Assembly: GCA_037179335.1 (NCBI GenBank)
Contig: JAKZHN010000037.1
Coordinates: 186,001-250,000 of the forward strand
DNA length: 64,000 bases
Reading direction: 5' to 3'
Source: Cyclaneusma minus
Lineage: Eukaryota > Ascomycota > Leotiomycetes > Marthamycetales > Marthamycetaceae
The position numbers were made by a program, and so were the translations under genes. Of this stretch, positions 38,278 to 48,840 are shown piece by piece. Within the stretch, counting starts at the first letter, position 1; each line of letters starts with the position of its first letter. The notes under the pieces are model-generated. The model was given only the letters and a program-made list of their open reading frames with translations, ran no database searches and was not told the DNA's origin.

Positions 38278-39725
38278 CTTGAAAGCGAGGGTGTCCGATG
38301 CGAGAAGATTGGACCTCTTGGTGTTGAGAGAGCGCAGATATCTGGTAAAAAGCAAGAGTGTTGCGCGTGGAAGGAAGGAAGGAAGTCGGCAGAATTCCTG
38401 TTGAAGATTAAAAGTGGGAGGCGTTGCGTCTTGTTGGAGTCTGAGAGAGATATCGGATTTTGTAGCCAAGATATAGATTTTTTTGCTCCGCTGGAGATGT
38501 AATGTGGATGGAGGCGAAAGGTATTTGTGATTTGCCGATATGCGCGTCGCTTAGAGTGTGAATCAAGTCTTGGGTGGACAACGATAGTGTTAGAAGAATG
38601 GGGCTGTGCGCGTTGGTGTTGGTGCGATTTGAAGCTGGCTGTGCGCAGGTGGTGGGAAGTTTGTCGTGAAGATAAGGCAGCACTAGGAGCACCGCTTATG
38701 TAATAATGAGGTTGCTGACTAATGCTGAGCATAAGGAGCAAGACGCAGGTCAAAGGTTGATCCGAATCAAGGAAAATCACGAAGAGAAGTCGCGGGGCCA
38801 TGAGCTTGCGCAGTCGGGTCTACTTCACCTGAAAGTCGCAGCCAGAGTGAGATGAGCTGCAGGGTGCCCGATTCTGGATGACAAGTCTGGAGAAAGCACC
38901 AGTACCGACAAGATCGCGACAGAGACCAAAGCTCTTTTCAAATGATTCTTTTATGAGTTCACATCTGAGGTTTTCCTAACGTCGCAGAGATCAAGAAGAA
39001 TGACCGGGCATTTTGAAGTACTTCAAGAACCGAAATTATGGAGTCCAGGGACGGTGAGAACAATTCATACTCAAGATCACTTAAAGACTGTTCAAGATTG
39101 CTGATCACACGATGCTAGTTGCCATATCTTTGTGACTTGATCACGCTGAATATGGTTGGCAAACAATTCACGATTTTCCATCTGTCGATGCAGGCGACTA
39201 CTTATCCATCTCGCTCCTGGATGTTCTAGCAAACCTCCTCCCCAGCAGCAGATGATCAAAGGAATGGATGAAGATTTGAGAATACCTGGAAGTCAACCAC
39301 CTCTTGGATCAAGGCATTCAGCGCCTGGTTGGGGGACTACACTCCCTGCGGGTGAAAGAGGTGTTTCGTACGCCTGTTGCTAGTGCTGTGACAACAATCC
39401 ACGAAGGCCCAATCATCCATGTCACTCGAGGACCATCTGAATCTGAGGGTTGGGCTCAGTGTGTAATCCTCCACCGGCGTCCTTCCAGTATGCGATCTTG
39501 TTCGTTGAGGCTTGGATGGCTCTCAGCCGGCCTCTGATCTGGAAACTTGTCAGCCCAAGTGTCCTCGGTAAGGTAAGCAGATGCATCATTGACTTCCCCT
39601 TGGACGACCTGTCACATGGGGATCCCTCCCGTTCCATACTCCTTTCTTTAATCCACCATGACAAGGTGTCATGCATCTTGGTTCAAAATATCTCTTGTTG
39701 CCCTGGCAGGGACGAAAGTGGGTTC
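38278..39725. other. Intergenic region between B and C
   Basis: This is 1.4 kb with many overlapping short open frames on both strands and no family motif, domain or paired splice signals I can support. It probably contains the upstream region of B and the downstream region of C. Confidence 0.35.
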
Positions 39726-40900
39726 TCAGAGGTCACCCATGGGATTCTCGACGTGAGCGACGCAGGTGCACTTTCTGGCAGATTTCATTCTTGATGGAAA
39801 ACACCGTCGTGTGGCCTTGGTGTCCTCCTGGGTCTGAAACTCCGTTGCCGTGCGACGAAGCAACTTCAGGCTGTCCGCTGTCAGTGCCATCGACGAGTCA
39901 CTCACCTTCCCACCCTGCCTCCATTCAGCCATTGCCTCAGTGCTCCCTTCTGTACCACAGAGGTTTCGAGGGCTACCCATGCTCGAATATAGAAATTTTC
40001 ATTGCAGAACTTGTCGTGTCGGAAGTGAAGGAGTTCCGCAGAGCTCTTTCCCAAGCGTCTGGCATCGCGAGAATCTAAGTCAATGGGCTCTCGATGACGG
40101 CTTGACTCATAAGCTTGCGCTACAGACTGCTCTGGCTTTATGGTACACTGGATGGGAGACAGGTCAGACAAGGACAAAGGCAAGACTCATTGATCTTAGA
40201 AGGAAAGCTCTTACAATTGCCACTAGCACACTCTCACAATCCCCAGAAGGCTCCGACAATCGGACAACATGATGTCTGGGGCCAAACCTGTAATACGGAG
40301 TTGTTTTTGCGAGCCCTCGTGGAAGGTGATTGTACTGTGGGAGCAGGGCGATCTGACCCCTGACTGGTGTCCTCACGAAGTCAAGCTGGAAATCCAAGCG
40401 GGGTGAATTACTGCTGTATCCAGAAGTGTAGAGCCATTTGCATACGGCACCAGAGGAGTGCATTCGTGGAAGTAAATCGAGGTAGTCGAAGCGTTTTGGG
40501 GAGAGTTGTCGGTCATCCTTGTTTGCGTTGGTCTCTTTGAAATCGTGGTGCTGGATCACTGGCTTGTCTCTGGTAGAAGGACATTCCGCTCGACGAATGG
40601 CGACCTGCAAGGGGCACAAAACCATCTTCATCTTGAGCAAGCCCTTCTTCGTCTTGCAATCGACATGCTCCGGAGGTTGTTTCTTCCAGACAGAATGGAG
40701 GTGGACAGAACAAAGGTGCCGTGGGGGAGAGACGTCGAGATGGAAGGCTTCTCTTGACTAGGATCGCCTTCTTCACACTGAATTATGTCAGTACCGGCAG
40801 CAGCCTTTCTTGGAATGGAGGGAGGAGCTGTAGATGAAAGCTTTTGAAGGTGAGATCTCTTTGTGAGGCAGGCATCTCGATCTTGCTCAGTGGGAGACAT
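39726..40900 (-). pseudogene. Paralog C, multiply frameshifted
   Basis: Exon 1 core (40215-40631): S-P-R-L-D-F-Q-L-D-F-V, then V-R-G-Q-I-A-L-L-P; the G-H-P position reads F-G-P-R-H-H-V-V, which looks like a short insertion. It ends V-L-V-A-I before GTAAGA. The intron is 40148-40214 (67 nt), with an ATCCAG acceptor, phase 0. Exon 2 starts C-T-I-K and has A-W-V-A-L-E and A-L-R-Q-W-L-N, then stops at 39902; the remaining family homology (M-A-L-T-A-D-S-L-K-L-L) continues in another frame to 39726. Upstream, N-terminal family-like pieces with K-L-S-S-T-A-P-P-S-I-P and R-L-S-P-T-A-P-L-F lie in two different frames between 40900 and 40513. At least two frame breaks plus the altered GHP point to a dead gene. 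It is closest to D and E. Confidence 0.55.
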
Positions 40901-41576
40901 ACAGTTTGTCTGGGTGGCGAAACAAAGCTGAAGCGCGTGGAGAATGTGTTGTTTGACAGCGATAACAGCGCCTCAGCAACAAAGCACGGAACAAATGCAG
41001 CGAAACGGTCGTGCAAACTGCCTCCCTGAGTTGTACCATTGAAATTGGTAGCAAAGCCCCAGTACCCATGAAATTGGTGGTCTTTTCGCCATGAGCCTAT
41101 TGTCGGCGACTCAAAATGAAACATCAGAACCAGCGGTGGCCAAGAGCAGTAGTCGCAGAACTCAAGTTTCAGTTCACCTCTTGTAGGATCTTTCTATCTC
41201 ACCAAGAAAGAAGCACAAGCTGCATCTGACACCGAGTTTTCAGGTTATGGAGCTGAAAATTCGGTTCGAAATGGGCAAGTTTCACAGCAGAGAAATTGAT
41301 CTCCAGAGCACCACACGGCCCGAAGGCGACCTGAATACAAACTCCAAGGAAACCCTCCATCTTCTCAGCCCAGTCTTTCTGTCCGTCTGACCGAAGTCAG
41401 CGGGTATGAGCTGCTCGTAGCCAGTTCATCACAACACCCACTCACACACCGCTGATCCAAACCCTTCCGATCACCGTTCCACGTTCTGCTGAACACTCGG
41501 ATATCTATGGAACACCAGCAACAATGTCGAGCATCATCAGTGTGGAAAACCCCACTTCAGATGAGGTAAAACATAA
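40901..41576. other. Intergenic region between C and D
   Basis: There are only short overlapping open frames. I see no gene or repeat. Confidence 0.35.
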
Positions 41577-42799
41577 TCAAGAGTGGGCAGGGCCTCCATG
41601 AGTCTCAAACTCCTCGATCCGCAGGACCAGACGCCCCAAGCTTTCTGCAGTCAACATCATGGGACTAATGGTCTTAACTCCCTCCACTTTCCCGTTGAGC
41701 CACTGTCTCAGTAATCTCTTAGGCACTCTGAATACCTTCAGCGCAACATATGTCCGAATGCCGAACGTACCCCACATAAGCCATCATCCCGAAATCGGAG
41801 TACATCCTCTTCTGGATTCTCTGGTCCCACGGCCCCCGCAACCATGGAATCCAACTCCAAGTGCTCAATATCGTAGCCAGCCTTCTGGGATTGTGCAATT
41901 GAAAGGTCCGGCTTTGTAGTGCACTAAATCGAGAAGGTTAGACGCCGAATGGCAAGCATGACAGATAGGAGAGGACTTACTACAGCTATCTGAGCCATAT
42001 CGCTGTCCTCGCAGAAGTCGGGAAGAAGAACGCATGGGTGACCTAGGGCTGTCCTCGGTATATCAAGACTGTTGCCCAGGTATCTCGGGATGCGGCTGAA
42101 CTGTGGGATCAGTACTATCTGTCCAGCAACGGGATCTTGCACGAAATCCAACTGGAAGTCCAGTCGACTGGGGCGACCTTGATATGCGGGTACATGGAAT
42201 TCTTCAAGAATTGCACCGGAGCAATGGACCCCACGGCCTACCAGTCCTGGAGCGGAGGAACTGTCGAGGGACGTAGGAATCATCCCATGATGACCAACTT
42301 CACTTTCGCTCAGAGTATGCAGACTTCGTCGCTGTCGAGCCGAGAACGATGGCTGACCGTGGCTTTGCTGTACCTGCCCTTGAGCCCCTTTCCCCCCAGT
42401 GTAATGTCCATGGCGATCTGTTCGCCCTTGCTCGGCTACGGAGACATGATTTGTGGTTTTGTGACGAAGGGTGACATCGTAGGACTGTGCAGGGCTCGGA
42501 AGGTCGGTCGTATCGAAGGTCTGGATCGAGATGTGGCTCTGAGTACGCGTATCTTGTCCACAGTCGGATCGGGAAAGGGAGGCTTGGAGAGGCTCGAGCG
42601 CAGGACCTGGGTGCGGTGAACTGAACTGTCCAGGCAGTCTGCCATGAGGGGTCTGTCCGAGATCGACTGAGTCTTGTGGTGAGTCAGTACCGTGAGCGAG
42701 GTTTCCAGGGGTGAATGCGAGCGCCATCGCCGAAAGCTTCCGATCTCCGATCTTCTCCATAGTACTGGAATCGTCTGGGGTCTGGGAGAAGGGGGTCAT
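41577..42799 (-). pseudogene. Paralog D, nearly intact, one frame break in exon 2
   Basis: The ATG at 42799 is preferred; the open frame extends to a GTG at 42868. Exon 1 (41981-42799, 273 codons) has a long polar, low-complexity N-terminus, then C-S-G-A-I-L, S-R-L-D-F-Q-L-D-F-V, V-A-G-Q-I-V-L-I-P and A-L-G-H-P-C-V-L-L, ending A-Q-I-A-V before GTAAGT. The intron is 41924-41980 (57 nt), with an ATTTAG acceptor, phase 0. Exon 2 begins C-T-T-K and reaches F-R-D-D-G; the following R-T-Y-V-A-L-K and L-L-R-Q-W-L-N-G, then M-L-T-A-E-S-L, are one base out of frame and end at 41577. Everything else, including all motif residues and splice sites, is sound, so this is either a very recent pseudogene or a one-base sequence error. 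Confidence 0.65.
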
Positions 42800-42868
42800 G
42801 ACTGATGTTGAATGTGGAGGAAATGCTGAGACAGGGTCTGGAAGCGAACTCGGGACTAATCGTATCAC

Positions 42869-43177
42869 AAGAGACTTCGTGAAAAAGTTTGGAGGTATTT
42901 TGAGTGATGCGCAGCCGTGGAAGTGTTCCCTATGAGTTTTTCGCCGCCTGTGTTTCTGTCAACACCACCCGAGTCCGGGAGACTCAGAAAACTTTCAAAA
43001 ATCCCGAACCATGTCACATAGGTATTTCACATAGTTTTTTCTCAGAGAATATTTCTTGGCTGCCAAGACACTGGTCCCACATGTTACATACACTGAAATA
43101 TGCCTTGATAACCAGATATATCCTCGGCAATAATTGAGCCCTTCCCCAAGCCCTCCACATGTCCTCCCATTCGCCAG
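42869..43177. other. Intergenic region between D and E
   Basis: This region is short, with no convincing open frame or repeat. It is probably the 5' region of D. Confidence 0.35.
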
Positions 43178-44340
43178 CTAATAAGGTTTGACACTTCCAC
43201 GCCGTCTGGGACAGCAACAATCCCAGCTGTCACGAGACTCTCTTTTTCTCTTGGGGAGAATGCGTACGCTAGCTGTGGTCAACGACATTGGGGTAGAGCA
43301 GGATTTGCCGGAGTCCTTCTTCATGACCAGTCCCTTTCGTTGAGCCACTGGCGAAGCATTTGAACGGGGACAGTATATAGCCCCAAAGCTACATATGTCT
43401 GCGGCTCCATCCCGCCAGAATGCTACCCGTTCTGGCAAAACCGGAGGACTTCGCTGGACTTCTCCGGTGCCGTCGCCTTTACGACCAAGGAATCAAGCTC
43501 TAGAAATTCGCGGTCGTGGCCGGCGGTATAAGCCTACGTTACCGCTAGGTCTGGCTGTCCTGTGCACTATGTTGATTCAAAGTTAGATAAAGTTCGTGGA
43601 ACCTCCATGATCGAGAACTTAGCCCTGCGATTTTCACCATTCCTCCATCTTTCATTGGCTCAGACATAACAATTGCGGGTTGGCCAAACGCTGTCCCCTC
43701 ACCGTTGATTTTGCATATCAGTCCTTCGAGAATGATTCGACTCACCCAGGGGAGAAGCACTATTTATCCCCTGATGGGATATCATAGGAGTTGCAACTGA
43801 AAATCGATGCGAGAGGTGTAGGTTCCGAAGGCGGGAACAAAGAAGTACTCGCACAAAGCGCCGGATACATGCTTTTCGACCGACATCAACAAGTGTCTGG
43901 TTGAATTCGACGATGACATGTTGCGCGCGTTCACCTATCGCTGATATGATGCTGAGGAAGCGCAGGGGCTTGGAGCCGTGGAGATGACGTGAACAGCTTA
44001 AAGCTCTCTAGATGAGCGACATACTGGCTGCCAAGCCTCTGATCTTCTGATTCAAGCGACTTAGAACATGATGTTTGTGGATAGAAACACGGAGCCGTGG
44101 CACAAAGCTTCTGGGTTGGGGCTCTTTGCTCGACGTTCGGAGGATTTGCGCGAGGAATAAAAGGAGGAGCCATGGCGGAGAGCTTGCTTGTTTGCCTTTT
44201 TGCCTTTTTTTTTCTTTTTCGAAATTCAGCTCTGGTTTATGGTGAAAGGCAGATCGTCGAAGACCGTCATCCTTGGAGTTCTGCTCCGGCTCAGGCACCT
44301 TGAGAGGGCCGCAGCGAATTGTTGGGTTGGCCATGGGCAT
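43178..44340 (-). pseudogene. Paralog E, dead copy with RIP-type stops and a lost splice donor
   Basis: The core reads H-V-S-G-A-L-C-E-Y-F, S-R-I-D-F-Q-L, a TGA, then G-stop-I-V-L-L-P where D has G-Q-I-V-L-I-P; the stop is TAA in place of a glutamine codon, a CpA-to-TpA change. G-H-P has become F-G-Q-P-A-I-V-M-S. After V-K-I-A the expected GTAAGT donor reads CTAAGT. Exon 2 keeps Q-T-Y-V-A-L-G and M-L-R-Q-W-L-N-E, then stops; M-S-L-T-T-A-S follows in a shifted frame. The N-terminus (ATG at 44340 or 44173) has two K-L-[SC]-A-x-A-P motifs and another frame change. It belongs with C and D. Confidence 0.65.
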
Positions 44341-44459
44341 GGAAGATCACGCATTTTCGCGCGTTGAAGAAAGGGTCAGCAATTAGAGTGATCTGTTCAC
44401 AAACAAATGTCAGCTATCATGATCAAAGGGATGCTGTGCTCTCTGGAAGGTAAATGATC

Positions 44460-44630
44460 AACATCACTGACTGTCGGTTCACCGGGGTCAGGGTGAGCAG
44501 TAATAGACGTCTGGTTCAGGTGGTTGAATTAATGCTAAGGAAGGGAGCTTGGCGCGGTGCAAAGCTCCCTTATAAAGCTATTCCCAGTGGCTGCCTAAGG
44601 CAGCCACCGCTAGTCCCAATAGTCTCAACA
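44460..44630 (-). mobile_element. LTR-like segment
   Basis: On the minus strand the segment begins TGTTGAGACTATTGGGAC, a plausible LTR start, and contains a short palindrome (GTGGCTGCC...GGCAGCCAC) and a TATA-like TTATAAGG. It is preceded by purine-rich AAAGAAAAG. No second copy or target duplication was found, and the lower boundary is arbitrary. It could be the 3' LTR of a truncated element whose coding remnant lies at 44890-45160. Confidence 0.3.
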
Positions 44631-44889
44631 CTGCCAGTCTTTTCTTTATGGTGAATGTCCCGTTCCAATCCACTATATAGCCAGTAGCTAGATCCCCATA
44701 ATCCAAGCTTTCCATCCATTGTAGCCTTATGCTTTTCGGGCCGGAGCCGGGGAGTAGGGAGCTGCAGAGAGAGGAGTAGAACGCCGAGGGATGATAGTAG
44801 GTTGTCGCTTGAATACAGGATCCCGTAAGGACTGCTTGGCTAGAGACAAACCTTGGGAGCTCTTCTGTTTCATGTTCAGAACTTCCAAT

Positions 44890-45160
44890 ATCAATTACAT
44901 TTCCTTGATTTTCTCTTGCCAGGCAGACCATTGCTCTGGAGAGGGTGCTGGAGAGGGTGCTGGAGCTTGCAAGCATTTCTTGTTTTGCAAGACCTTGAAT
45001 AAAGCCCAGTCAGCCCTATGCAAGGCAACAAACACACCATGTTGCCTTAAATGAGTCCGTAGCTGAATTCTGACTTCCTTAGAAAGTCTCTGGAACATGG
45101 CTTTGCTCCAGCCTTTAAATTATTCCTTGAGATCATCCCAAATCCCTGCAGGCAAGCTGC
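44890..45160 (-). pseudogene. Coding fragment, possibly gag-like
   Basis: The minus-strand frame reads I-W-D-D-L-K-E, a TAA, then F-K-G-W-S-K-A-M-F-Q-R-L-S-K-E-V-R-I-Q-L and continues to S-P-E-Q-W-S-A-W-Q. The stop falls where glutamine or tryptophan would fit. The helical, tryptophan-containing sequence and its place before an LTR-like segment suggest a retrotransposon gag remnant, but I do not recognise a diagnostic motif. It is unrelated to the neighbouring paralogs. Confidence 0.3.
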
Positions 45161-45444
45161 CATTTCTCTCAAACTCTATATGTATTGTAGCACATATTGA
45201 TCCACATTCTCAACCTTGAATTTGAAACGTATGTCGGATTCTTGGAGGGCTTCTGCGGGAGGGGATTCTTGAGCTTGCGCAGCCATGCTTGGAGTTTTGT
45301 TCTTGGAAGTAGCTGGACGGGAGCTTTCTGTATTCTTGAAGATGGCGTGCCTTCGGAGAGTGGCAGTCTTTGGCTGTAAAGCCTTGAGTTAGGGAGCTGC
45401 GCAAGGCGCAGATTCGCAGGGCGAGGTTGTTGATAAGTAGGCCG

Positions 45445-46717
45445 TCAGCCAGGCCGTGTGAAGTTTGCGTTCGGTACCTTCGGTCCGCTTGCCCAAAAGC
45501 GCAAGAACTCTTTTTGGATACTATCCTCCAAAAGCTTGCGGCTTCCTTCCTCCAGCACCAAGGGCTGCCCACTCTTATGGGACCACTGGCGTAGGACAAT
45601 CTCTGGCAAATAACACTCTTCCAGGGCCACATGTGTCTGTCTCAAAAGAAACTTTCCCCCTTGGAATTTGAGACGTACTGCTCCGTCCACCAACGGTACT
45701 TCCGGATTGACTCGGTAATCGAGTCCGATAAACTCTCTGCTTGAGCCAGTTCGTTGTGCTTCTCCTTTGGCCGCACGTACATTGGTCGTGCACTAAGAAA
45801 TCGTCAGCATATCCCAAGTGAAGTATGATATCTGAAGCCGAATTTCAAGTCTGGGTACTCACAATAGCTACCTTGAACATTACATACTCCTCGAAAAAGT
45901 GTTTCTCCAGAGCAATGACGGGGTGGCCCCAAGCAAACCTGGAGCAATACACCCAGTCTGCTAATTCATCGCTAACTAAGGTTCGCGGCAACAGCATACA
46001 CAACTGTCCTGGGACCGTAGGCTCGCGAAAATGAAGGTAGTATGTTCCGCCCGGTGATGCTTGAACTGGAGATGGAGCTTTGGTAGCCGCAAAACTAGTG
46101 TGGCTCTTATCCGGGGTTAAATTCACTGAGTGAGGCAGAGCAAACATGTGTGGTCGTGGAGGCGCCAGTGGGTCTGGAGAACGCGTTGGTGGCTGAGGGT
46201 GCGCCATTTGGTCTGGAGAACGCATTGGTGACTGAGGAGGCGCAGCAAATTCCTCGTATCCCACGCTGGCATTGTTGTCTTGCGACATGTTAGGTTCGAG
46301 AACTGGTCCTTCGCTGGATTCTTCGCGTGAAGCCACGCTGGGCTGGTCGACTTGTCGCATACTAGGCGTGAGGACTGGTGCCATTGGAGGCTCTTCAGGC
46401 AATGCCAGGCGAGCGGGGGCTGGATTGATAGTGCCTGCCGATGGTACGAAAGATAGGGCTAGCGGATTGAAAGTGGATCGTAGGGACTGCGCAGGTTGAG
46501 AGGGTTGAGAGGCAGACGTGTAAGTCGGGTCAGCATTGGGGTTGCTTGAGGCCATCGTGAGAACAAAGGATGCAGCTCTTGGGTTGAGTGCTGATCGTAG
46601 GGACTGCGCAGGCTGGGAGGCTTGAGAAACAGAGGTGTAAGTCTGGTCGGCAGTGGGGTTTGTTGAGGCCATCGTGAGATTGTAATCGTTGGTCGTTTTG
46701 TAGGTTTGGCCATCCAT
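45445..46717 (-). CDS. Paralog F of the GQ-LP/GHP family, intact, 400 residues
   Basis: The ATG at 46717 is the first reasonable start; the same frame stays open upstream to 47044 without another clear ATG, so an upstream exon is possible. Exon 1 is 45863-46717 (285 codons). Residues 15-53 and 54-92 are a tandem 39-residue repeat starting T-M-A-S-[TS]-N-P, and a Ser-Pro-Asp-rich linker follows. The core has V-P-G-Q-L-C-M-L-L-P (G-Q-L-C at 237-240) and A-W-G-H-P-V-I-A-L (G-H-P at 264-266), ending F-K-V-A-I before GTGAGT. The intron is 45793-45862 (70 nt), with a TTCTTAG acceptor, phase 0. Exon 2 (45445-45792) opens C-T-T-N and has I-G-L-D-Y-R, T-H-V-A-L-E and V-L-R-Q-W. All family motifs are present, so it is probably functional. 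It is closest to G; together they form an F/G subfamily. Biochemical role unknown. Confidence 0.75.
46441..46677 (-). repeat. 117-bp tandem duplication inside paralog F
   Basis: GAGGCCATCGTGAG and GATCGTAGGGACTGCGCAGG each occur twice, exactly 117 bases apart. This gives the 39-residue duplication in the N-terminal region of F. The copies differ by about 20 substitutions with no frame change, so length is under selection or the duplication is recent. Confidence 0.8.
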
Positions 46718-47679
46718 GGTTCCGTTGTATTGTTTCACCGCTGCGCGGAAAGCGGACTTGCAGCCTATGAAGCAAAAGAGAGTTGACTGGAGAAGATCGA
46801 GAGCTCGGGGGGCAGCTCTCTCAAGTCGTAAGAAGTTTGAAAGCTCCGCTAGAGCGGCTCGGTAAATCCTAGCGCCGTCGGTTGTTACGCTATCGAGTTG
46901 CGGGCCGCTTACCGCCCGCCCGTGACCACAGCAATTATTGGGGCTCAGGATATCATTTCCGTTAAAGGAACCTCCTGGGCATACTCTAGAAGTGTCCTCA
47001 AATACTGCGGCGCCAGCGAGTGTGGAAGATTGGTAGATAAACAAGTCGCCGGGCGCAAAATCACGACGTTTTAGGCTTTGTTATGAAAATTCCCGGGCTG
47101 TCAAAGTCAAGATTTGCTCTGGCTGCTCGCCCGCTTCGGTCTCGGGGAGGGAAACGACGCAGTTGCACCCAAAGCCGTATCAGCAGCAGAGAGCTTCGCA
47201 CATGCAAGCTGTCTTGACACTGTGGGGCTGTAAACTTCCATTGAATATGCAAGACCCGTAGTTTTCACTACGTCTGCCGCTTTTATTCTAACAGGTTAAA
47301 TCTCCTTGGCACCTATGTTTGACACCCCCGAGCGGCATTCTTTTCACTGGTTTTGTAGTTTCATATCATTACTTAGTGAACACACCGGAGACTCGCTGAG
47401 CTCTTTTGGCAAGACATTGTGGTCTATCCGTTTTTACAAACAAAAAAAGTCGTTAAGAGACTGCAAGATTGATGCTGATTCTTGGAGTCAGTTCGTCCTT
47501 AGCTAGACTTGGAAGGGCACGAGAATTCACCGAGTGTTTATTAGTTTGGGAAACGCATTGTTAATTGTTAAAAGAACTATGATTCGGCGGTATTATATAG
47601 AAGGGCACGCAAATCAAGACACAAAAAGCAGAGTCGTAGCTGTGTGTATATTCCGGTATCTCAGCTGTCCAACTTCCGT
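46718..47679. other. Region between F and G
   Basis: The open frame of F continues without a stop to 47044, but there is no clear start or intron. The remainder is intergenic and becomes slightly AT-richer, with only short open frames. I see no promoter motif that I would defend. Confidence 0.3.
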
Positions 47680-48840
47680 TCACCAATATAGATTTGGTGT
47701 GTATTTGGTTTGCCGCCACATACTAGCCAGCTCATTATTTTGAAGCTTCCATATCTTTCCCACTAGGAGCTTGTAGCTACCATCTTCTAGTACCAATGGA
47801 CGGCCGCTACTATGAGTCCATTGCCTGAGAGCCTCGTGCGGCACCTGGCACATCTCAAGAGCTACATGCGTTTTCTTGACAAGATTTTGTCCGTTGCGGA
47901 ATCTCAAGTAAGCCTGCCCACTCGTTTCTGCATCATTATTCCGATAATCCAAAAGGAAGAACTCCCGAGTCCGACCATTCCTCTTGGCTTGGCGCAAAGT
48001 GGCTTCAAGATCAGTAGTAGCCTGTAAGATCGTTAGACTCTCGAGCATCTGTTGAATCACGACGAGCAATTGATTCCTGGAGCCAAGAAAGAGACACCGA
48101 ACACTCACAATAGCCACTTTCACCATTTCATTCTCGGGTACTCCGAGAGCAACTACTGGATGTCCCCAGGCAGACCGGTAGCACGTTGCCTGTGCTGCTA
48201 TATCATTGCTTACCCAGTCACGGGGCAGAAGCATGCATAGCTGCCCTTCCACCAGTGGCTTGTTGAACGTTAAGTAGAAACGATTGTCGTTGGTACCGGG
48301 TATCATGCTTCGGGACACTGTGGAAGGTCGCTTTGGACGGATTTCGGATCTCGGAGCGCGCGAGGGAGTCGTAACAGGTGAGAAGGGAGGAGTGTTGGGA
48401 AGGAGATAGGCGGGTGCTGAGTAACTAGCGATGGTCTGAGGCGCGCAGGTGGTTGGCGTCACGGGTAGGATAAAGGGCGAGGCACGCGGGCTCATTGTTG
48501 ACATGTGAGCCGAAGGTAATGCCGAGATCTTCTCAACCGATCTAATCGGCAGCACGCGGTCACCGCCTTGCCTCGGGGTTAGTGTGGTGGGACTTGTTTT
48601 GTTCTTCGAAGTAGCCGCTATCTCGGTTGTAGCCGCGGTGCTGAAAGAAGTTGCGGTTGCGCTCATGGCGGCATGCTCGTTGCCTGACACATTTGTTGTG
48701 GGAGCAATTTGGGGGGTATTTGCGACGGCGCTCAGGCCTACATGGCAATGTAAAAGCTCGTCAGTGAAGTCGGGGGATGGAGAGCCATAGTCGTAAGCGT
48801 TCGTGGGGTCGTAAGAGGGTGCTGCCTTGGGATCAGCCAT
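47680..48840 (-). CDS. Paralog G of the GQ-LP/GHP family, intact, 357 residues
   Basis: The start chosen is the ATG at 48840 (M-A-D-P); the frame is open to 48945. Exon 1 (48109-48840, 244 codons) has a Ser/Thr/Pro/Ala-rich, probably disordered N-terminus, then D-N-R-F-Y-L-T-F, V-E-G-Q-L-C-M-L-L-P (G-Q-L-C at 199-202) and A-W-G-H-P-V-V-A-L (G-H-P at 226-228), ending V-K-V-A-I before GTGAGT. The intron is 48022-48108, 87 nt, a multiple of three without a stop, so retention would give a longer in-frame protein. Its acceptor is ATCTTACAG, phase 0. Exon 2 (47680-48021) opens A-T-T-D-L, then F-F-L-L-D-Y-R, Y-L-R-F-R-N-G, T-H-V-A-L-E-M and A-L-R-Q-W. It is the cleanest full-length member and the best reference for the family. 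No known domain is recognised with certainty. Confidence 0.8.
   Translation of the reverse strand: MADPKAAPSYDPTNAYDYGSPSPDFTDELLHCHVGLSAVANTPQIAPTTNVSGNEHAAMSATATSFSTAATTEIAATSKNKTSPTTLTPRQGGDRVLPIRSVEKISALPSAHMSTMSPRASPFILPVTPTTCAPQTIASYSAPAYLLPNTPPFSPVTTPSRAPRSEIRPKRPSTVSRSMIPGTNDNRFYLTFNKPLVEGQLCMLLPRDWVSNDIAAQATCYRSAWGHPVVALGVPENEMVKVAIVSVRCLFLGSRNQLLVVIQQMLESLTILQATTDLEATLRQAKRNGRTREFFLLDYRNNDAETSGQAYLRFRNGQNLVKKTHVALEMCQVPHEALRQWTHSSGRPLVLEDGSYKLLVGKIWKLQNNELASMWRQTKYTPNLYW

Noticed and set aside
42137..42619. 160-codon plus-strand open frame
   Set aside because: It is the antisense shadow of paralog D exon 1.
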